A stretch of 9,554 bases of DNA. Origin: Bacillota bacterium. GTDB lineage: Bacteria > Bacillota > Clostridia > Oscillospirales > Acutalibacteraceae. The DNA is taken from positions 1 through 9,554 of the forward strand of contig JAEXDU010000192.1 in the NCBI GenBank assembly GCA_023401495.1, given 5' to 3'. The translations under genes and the position numbers were made by a program. Position 1 is the first letter of the stretch. Each line of letters opens with the position of its first letter. Of the stretch, positions 5,535 to 9,554 are shown one piece after another. The notes beneath the pieces were generated by a model. It was not told the origin of the DNA, ran no database searches, and saw only the letters and a list, made by a program, of their open reading frames with translations.

Positions 5535-7082
5535 ATGTCTAAAAAGCCAATGATTACTGCGGCAAATGCCGCCGGCTGGGTAAAGGACGGAGACACCATT
5601 ACCACCAGCGGCTTTGTGGCAAGCGTAATGCCTGAAGCGCTGACCCGTGCTTTGGAGGCAAGATTTTTGGAAACCGGATCACCGAAGAACCTGACTCTAT
5701 TCTATGCGGCCGCCCAGGGAAACCGCGACGGCAGCGGCGCCGACCATTTTGCCCACGAGGGAATGACCAGACGCGTCATCGGCGGGCACTGGAACATGGT
5801 GCCGAAGCTGGGGGAACTGGTTCTGCAAAACAAGATCGAGGGCTATAACCTTCCTCAGGGAACGCTCTCTCAGCTCTATCGAGATATTGCCGGGCACCGG
5901 ATCGGCACCATTACCCATGTGGGTTTGAACACCTTTGCAGACCCCCGTCTGGAGGGCGGCAAGCTCAACGATATTACCAAAGAGGATTTGGTAGAGGTTG
6001 TGGAAATCCTCGGTCAGGAAAAGCTCCTCTACAAGGCGATCCCGCTGAACATCGGCTTTATCCGCGGCACCTATGCGGATGAAAACGGCAACGTCATCAT
6101 GAGCCACGAGGTGGCGTCCATCGAGGCGACCTCCATCGCACAGGCTGTACATAATTGCGGCGGCAAGGTCATTGTTCAGGTGGAAAGGGTTGTTGAAAAC
6201 GGATCGCTGGACCCCAAGCTGGTGAAAATCCCCGGAATTTATGTGGATGCCATTGTGGTGGCGCAGAACCCGAGCGAGCACGAGCAATGCGTCGGCTGCG
6301 AATATGATGGTTCTATGAGCGGCGAATACCGGGTTCCGCTGGACAGTCTGGATCACCCACCCATGAGCGCCAAAAAGATCATCGGACGCAGAGCGGCGAT
6401 GGAACTGATCCCCAATTCCATCGTAAACCTTGGGATCGGCATCCCCGAATACATTTCCATGGTGGCGAACGAAGAGGGAATCGGTGACTACATGACCCTT
6501 ACCGTAGAATCCGGCCCCGTGGGGGGCGTGCCGCAGGGCGGCCCGAAATTCGGCGGTTCGGTCAACGCAGAGGCAATCCTGGATCAGCCCTATCAGTTTG
6601 ACTTTTACGATGGCGGCGGTGTCGACTACGCTTTTCTGGGGCTGGCGCAGGCCGACCGTTTTGGAAACATCAATGTTTCCAAGTTCGGCCCCAGGATTGC
6701 CGGATGCGGCGGATTTATCAACATCACGCAGAATGCCAAAAAGGTATTTTTCTGCGGCACCTTTACCGCAGGCGGCCTGAAAACCCATGTGGAAAACGGT
6801 AAGCTTATCATTGATCAGGAGGGCAAAGAGAAGAAATTCATCGATCAGGTTGAGCAGATCACTTTTTCCGGCGCCTATGCTCAGAAGGTGAGCCAGCCGG
6901 TTCTGTACATTACAGAGCGCGCCGTGTTTGAGCTGCGCTCCGACGGCGTCTATCTGACGGAGGTAGCTCCCGGAATCGATATACAGACGCAGATTCTTGA
7001 TCTGATGGATTTTCAGCCTGAAATCGACAATCGCCTGATGGATGCCCGTATTTTCTCCGACAGTCTGATGGGATTGAAATGA
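5535..7082 (+). CDS. Acetate/propionate CoA-transferase, fused alpha-beta (Pct/YdiF type)
   Basis: This is a family I CoA-transferase that moves CoA between short acyl-CoAs and free acids (acetate, propionate, butyrate, lactate, acrylate) through a glutamyl-CoA thioester. The 515 residues match Pct of Clostridium propionicum and E. coli YdiF in length. The N-terminal alpha-like domain covers about 1-270 (GGHWNMVPKLGELV, then IRGTYADENGNV). The C-terminal beta-like domain covers about 280-500 (NLGIGIPEYIS, then DFYDGGGVDYAFLG). The catalytic glutamate is E325 in TVESGPVGG, next to position 324 known for C. propionicum Pct. The end, TEVAPGIDIQTQILDLMDF, is typical of this branch. It is cotranscribed with crt and followed by a terminator. 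It could activate lactate (propionate CoA-transferase) or recycle acetate during butyrate formation; the sequence alone does not separate these. A minor 8-bp dyad, TCCGAAAG/CTTTCGGA (5436-5474), in the gap before it lacks a T-tract. Confidence 0.92.
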   Translation: MSKKPMITAANAAGWVKDGDTITTSGFVASVMPEALTRALEARFLETGSPKNLTLFYAAAQGNRDGSGADHFAHEGMTRRVIGGHWNMVPKLGELVLQNKIEGYNLPQGTLSQLYRDIAGHRIGTITHVGLNTFADPRLEGGKLNDITKEDLVEVVEILGQEKLLYKAIPLNIGFIRGTYADENGNVIMSHEVASIEATSIAQAVHNCGGKVIVQVERVVENGSLDPKLVKIPGIYVDAIVVAQNPSEHEQCVGCEYDGSMSGEYRVPLDSLDHPPMSAKKIIGRRAAMELIPNSIVNLGIGIPEYISMVANEEGIGDYMTLTVESGPVGGVPQGGPKFGGSVNAEAILDQPYQFDFYDGGGVDYAFLGLAQADRFGNINVSKFGPRIAGCGGFINITQNAKKVFFCGTFTAGGLKTHVENGKLIIDQEGKEKKFIDQVEQITFSGAYAQKVSQPVLYITERAVFELRSDGVYLTEVAPGIDIQTQILDLMDFQPEIDNRLMDARIFSDSLMGLK

Positions 7083-7093
7083 CCGGAATATCA

Positions 7094-7138
7094 GGCCGCC
7101 GTCTCCCGGGCTTTCAGAGCCGGCGGCCTTTCTGTCTT
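7094..7138 (+). terminator. Terminator after the CoA-transferase gene
   Basis: GGCCGCCG (7094-7101) pairs perfectly with CGGCGGCC (7121-7128), followed by a broken T-rich tail, TTTCTGTCTTT. It lies 11 bases after the stop codon and would end or attenuate the crt transcript before the permease gene. Confidence 0.75.
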
Positions 7139-7195
7139 TCCCTGATAACGATTCGTTAAAATATGGATTTAAAAACTGCTGAATGAGGTAGATTT

Positions 7196-8752
7196 ATGTT
7201 CTTAGACTTTCTGTTGGCTCTTCTGCCGATTTTATGGCTTGTCTTTTCCCTTTGTTACATAAAAATGCCTGCCTACAAGGCTTGCCCGCTTGCGCTGGTC
7301 ATCGCGATTCTTCTGGCGCTTATGTACTGGAAAGCACCGGCAATCGAAGTGTTTACCGCCGGTTTGGAAGGAGTCGTCATGGCTCTTTGGCCTATCGCCA
7401 TCGTTATCATCGCCGCCATTTTTACTTATAATCTGACGGTAAAAACCGGTGCGATGGCAAAAATCCAAAAAATGCTGACGTCGGTTTCCAACGACAAGCG
7501 CGTTCTGGTACTCATCATTGCCTGGGGCTTTGGCGGATTTATGGAAGGTATGGCGGGCTTTGGCACCTCTGTTGCAATCCCTGCCAGCATTCTCTGCGGC
7601 CTGGGCTTTAACCCGATCTTTGCAACTGTCGTCTGCCTGGTTTCCAATGCAACCCCTACGGCCTTTGGTTCCATCGGCATCCCCACCGTTACGGTTGCTT
7701 CGATCACAGGCTACGACCCGATCACCACGGCAACGGTCGTGTCGCTGCAGCTGTTTATTATGGTAGTTTTCACCCCTCTGCTGCTGGTGGTGATTGCAGG
7801 CGGCGGGCTGAAAAGCCTGAAAACGAGCTGGCACATTGCATTGGTTTCCGGTCTAGGCTTTGCAATTATGCAGCTGATTACCTCCCGCTTTATCGGTGCG
7901 GAGCTGCCCGCGGTCACCGGCTCTGTTGCCAGTATGGCGTTGACGATTCTGGCTGCGAAATTTCTCTGCAAAAATACACCGGAGGAATATAAGGTTGCCC
8001 CCACCGAGGAAGCACAGGCCGCTGCTCAGGAGCACCTGAGTCTTCGCAACGCTCTGCTTGCGTGGGCGCCGTTTATTCTGATCTTCGTATTTCTGCTGAC
8101 CGTTTCCAAGCTGGTGCCGCCGGTCTATAACGTGCTGTCCGCAGTCAAAACGAGCGTTATCATCTATGCCGGCGAAGGGGCAACCCCCTATACGTTCTCC
8201 TGGCTGGCCACTCCCGGCGTGCTGATTCTGATTGCCGCCATCATTGGCGGACTGCTGCAAAAGGCAAGCGGGTCCGATATGCTGACGGTGATGGGCCAGA
8301 CCCTGAAGCAGATGTCGAAAACCGTCATTACACTGATGACGATTCTGGCAGCGGCAAAGGTGATGGGTTACAGCGGTATGACGCGTGATATCGCAGCCTT
8401 TCTGGTGGCGGTTACCGGCACGGCGTTCCCGCTGGTTGCCCCGCTGATCGGCTCGATCGGAACCTTCGTGACCGGCAGCGCCACCTCCTCCAGCGTTTTG
8501 TTCGGCGCGCTGCAGGCGGAAACCGCACGGGCCATCGGCGTTCAGGAGATCTGGTTGATTGCGGCAAACACCATGGGCTCAACGGCGGGTAAAATCATTT
8601 CCCCGCAGAATATTTCCGTAGCAACGGCAGCAACCGGGAATACCGGGAAGGAAAGCGGCATTCTTCGTATTACGCTGAAATATTACCTGCTGTACATCGT
8701 ACTTTACGGGCTGATTTCCTATTTCGGAGCCGGGCTGCTCCTGTTCTTGTAA
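7196..8752 (+). CDS. L-lactate permease family transporter (LctP/LldP)
   Basis: This is an inner-membrane secondary transporter for lactate, glycolate or related 2-hydroxy acids, normally with proton symport. The 518 residues, almost entirely hydrophobic segments (about 12-14 helices), begin with MFLDFLLALLPILWLVF, which acts as the first membrane helix. Family hallmarks are GFGGFMEGMAGFGTSVAIP (about 111-129), SNATPTAFGSIGIPT, the mirrored GSIGTFVTGSATSSSVLFG in the second half, and SPQNISVATAATG near the C-terminus. The hydrophilic loop near 260-285 (NTPEEYK to AAAQEH) separates the halves. The start is supported by GAGGT about nine bases upstream. The gap from the CoA-transferase (7083-7195) holds a terminator, so expression may rest on readthrough or on a weak promoter I cannot place with confidence. 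The context suggests lactate as feedstock for the acyl-CoA pathway, but no lactate dehydrogenase is present in the window. Confidence 0.92.
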   Translation: MFLDFLLALLPILWLVFSLCYIKMPAYKACPLALVIAILLALMYWKAPAIEVFTAGLEGVVMALWPIAIVIIAAIFTYNLTVKTGAMAKIQKMLTSVSNDKRVLVLIIAWGFGGFMEGMAGFGTSVAIPASILCGLGFNPIFATVVCLVSNATPTAFGSIGIPTVTVASITGYDPITTATVVSLQLFIMVVFTPLLLVVIAGGGLKSLKTSWHIALVSGLGFAIMQLITSRFIGAELPAVTGSVASMALTILAAKFLCKNTPEEYKVAPTEEAQAAAQEHLSLRNALLAWAPFILIFVFLLTVSKLVPPVYNVLSAVKTSVIIYAGEGATPYTFSWLATPGVLILIAAIIGGLLQKASGSDMLTVMGQTLKQMSKTVITLMTILAAAKVMGYSGMTRDIAAFLVAVTGTAFPLVAPLIGSIGTFVTGSATSSSVLFGALQAETARAIGVQEIWLIAANTMGSTAGKIISPQNISVATAATGNTGKESGILRITLKYYLLYIVLYGLISYFGAGLLLFL

Positions 8753-8823
8753 CAATACAAGATGAAAGTCCCCTTGTATAGTGGAATTGGATTTTTTACA
8801 AATCGATCTATTCTCCATAAAGA

Positions 8824-8870
8824 AAAAACAGTCGCCGGAAACCTTGCCAAGGTTTCCGGCGACTGTTTTT
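8824..8870. terminator. Strong bidirectional terminator, 22-bp stem
   Basis: A perfect 22-bp stem (8824-8845 with 8849-8870) encloses the 3-base loop GCC. The stem has five A residues at its left foot and five T residues at its right foot, so it works in both directions. It ends the lactate permease transcript, and also any leftward transcript from the BCCT side. Confidence 0.92.
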
Positions 8871-9069
8871 ATTTGATGATGATATCAAAGACGTCTTACA
8901 GCGTCGTCATTCGGTGCAGCATGTCTCTCTAGCGGTCTTCCAGACCCACCGCATCCTTCTGGTCATATTTAATAATAGTCGAATGAAAATAAAGGCTTTC
9001 TAAAAGAATGGATTCTCCCATACGCTGAAACTGAAAACACTTTAAAAAGCAAATGGGAAGCATTTCATG
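8869..9069 (-). pseudogene. Possible remnant of a small gene, interrupted by stops
   Basis: One minus-strand frame reads as plausible protein from about 9069 down to a TAA at 8871-8869, right at the terminator. The first stretch, from ATG 9021 or ATG 9063, includes MGESILLESLYFHSTIIKYD and then DQKDAVGLEDR up to a TAG at 8931-8929. The frame continues as RDMLHRMTTL to a TAA at 8898-8896, then DVFDIIIK to the final stop. Three stops in 67 codons is no better than chance, so the argument rests only on the protein-like, charged composition and on the stop lying at a terminator. I do not recognise the family. It lies downstream of the BCCT gene on the same strand. It could equally be noncoding spacer. 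Confidence 0.3.
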
Positions 9070-9140
9070 TTATTTGTAAAATGGGAGCACCGAATAAAGG
9101 GAAGTAAGACTCAAATCTTTTTCAGAAATAGCTGGATTCT

Positions 9141-9554
9141 CTATTCCTGATGAAGGGAAACTATTTCTACCTCATCCAATTTTTCGCTTAATTCAGCAAC
9201 CTTAGGCCTTTTGGGTTGACCAAATTCGTCATAGTCTTCTTTAAAGGTATCGTATTTATAGGGGTTCCAGGCCACCTTTATCAAAGAATAAGTGATCGGC
9301 ACCAACAAAATTAATGTAGGAATACCTCCCAGATTGGACAATGCCTTTAATCCGTCCAGACCGGCGAAGCTCAAGGTGATCCAGGCAATTACACCCAGGA
9401 CACCGCCCCAAATAATTTTCAAGATGGCGGGTGGCTCCGGGCTGTCCGGGGAAATGCCGGATGTACTTAATCCGGCCAGAGTAGCGCACATAGCATCGGC
9501 ACCGGCAACATACGTGAGATATGCGGTAACAACAAAAACGACATTGATCAGAGT
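9141..9554 (-). CDS. BCCT-family transporter, C-terminal part (cut by the window edge)
   Basis: This is the last 137 residues of a betaine/carnitine/choline-type secondary transporter of the membrane; the frame stays open to the right edge, so the N-terminal three quarters lie outside. Visible are a helix TLINVVFVVTAYLTYVAGAD, a loop STSGISPDSPEPP, a helix beginning ILKIIWGGVLGVIAWITLSF, then GLDGLKALSNLGGIP leading into a last helix and a hydrophilic tail of about 40 residues ending at a TAG (9143-9141). The EPPxxxKIxWGxxxGxIA and GLKAL features are typical of BCCT C-termini, and the region resembles the CaiT-like branch. The acid-rich tail differs from the basic osmosensing tail of BetP. 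It converges with the lactate permease gene. Substrate (glycine betaine, carnitine, choline or another quaternary amine) is not decided by this fragment. Confidence 0.85.
   Translation of the reverse strand, partial: TLINVVFVVTAYLTYVAGADAMCATLAGLSTSGISPDSPEPPAILKIIWGGVLGVIAWITLSFAGLDGLKALSNLGGIPTLILLVPITYSLIKVAWNPYKYDTFKEDYDEFGQPKRPKVAELSEKLDEVEIVSLHQE

Noticed and set aside
5697..6788. 363-codon minus-strand frame opposite the CoA-transferase gene
   Set aside because: Antisense shadow of a clear Pct-type CoA-transferase. Its composition shows no coherent domain and it has no ribosome binding site.
1..9554. CRISPR array, insertion sequence, phage or defence genes
   Set aside because: I saw no regularly spaced direct repeats, transposase or integrase frames or known defence domains. 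The tRNA pair shows no duplicated 3' end that would mark an integrated element within the window.

Overview
The window reads as chromosomal DNA from an anaerobic member of the Firmicutes, class Clostridia. The tRNAs carry encoded CCA ends, Shine-Dalgarno sites are strong, promoters are of the sigma-A type (TTGACA/TATAAT-like), and the intergenic spacers are AT-rich against coding DNA of roughly 50-55 % GC. The gene set is that of a butyrate- or propionate-type short-chain acyl-CoA metabolism. An Oscillospiraceae-like fermenter is my guess; nothing here fixes the genus.

Layout. Positions 1-322 hold tRNA-Thr(TGT) and tRNA-Tyr(GTA) on the plus strand, with a candidate extended -10 promoter before them and an intrinsic terminator after them. 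A 62-bp nearly perfect palindrome (437-498) separates them from a minus-strand operon, marR - etfB - etfA (2794 down to 588). This encodes a MarR-family regulator and both electron-transfer flavoprotein subunits, with a clear sigma-A promoter upstream. A minus-strand acyl-CoA dehydrogenase (3121-4263) follows. A 392-bp AT-rich control region (4264-4655) then carries divergent promoters and inverted repeats. From it the plus-strand genes run rightwards: crt (crotonase), a fused-subunit short-chain acyl-CoA:acetate/propionate CoA-transferase, and, after a terminator, a lactate permease. A 22-bp stem terminator closes this half. Beyond it is a short possible gene remnant, and the right edge cuts into a convergent minus-strand BCCT (betaine/carnitine/choline-type) transporter.

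How the genes fit together. LctP would import lactate or a related 2-hydroxy acid. The CoA-transferase would move CoA between acetate, propionate, butyrate, lactate or acrylate and their thioesters. Crotonase would interconvert 3-hydroxyacyl-CoA and 2-enoyl-CoA. The acyl-CoA dehydrogenase with EtfAB would reduce the enoyl-CoA to a saturated acyl-CoA. MarR is a plausible pathway regulator. Thiolase, 3-hydroxybutyryl-CoA dehydrogenase, lactoyl-CoA dehydratase and lactate dehydrogenase are absent from the window, so it does not show which pathway (lactate to butyrate, acrylate/propionate, or another enoyl-CoA substrate) is served.

No clearly novel system is visible. The points most worth a second look are the divergent operator region, the 62-bp palindrome, unusual residues in the dehydrogenase and in EtfB, and the possible pseudogene next to the BCCT gene.
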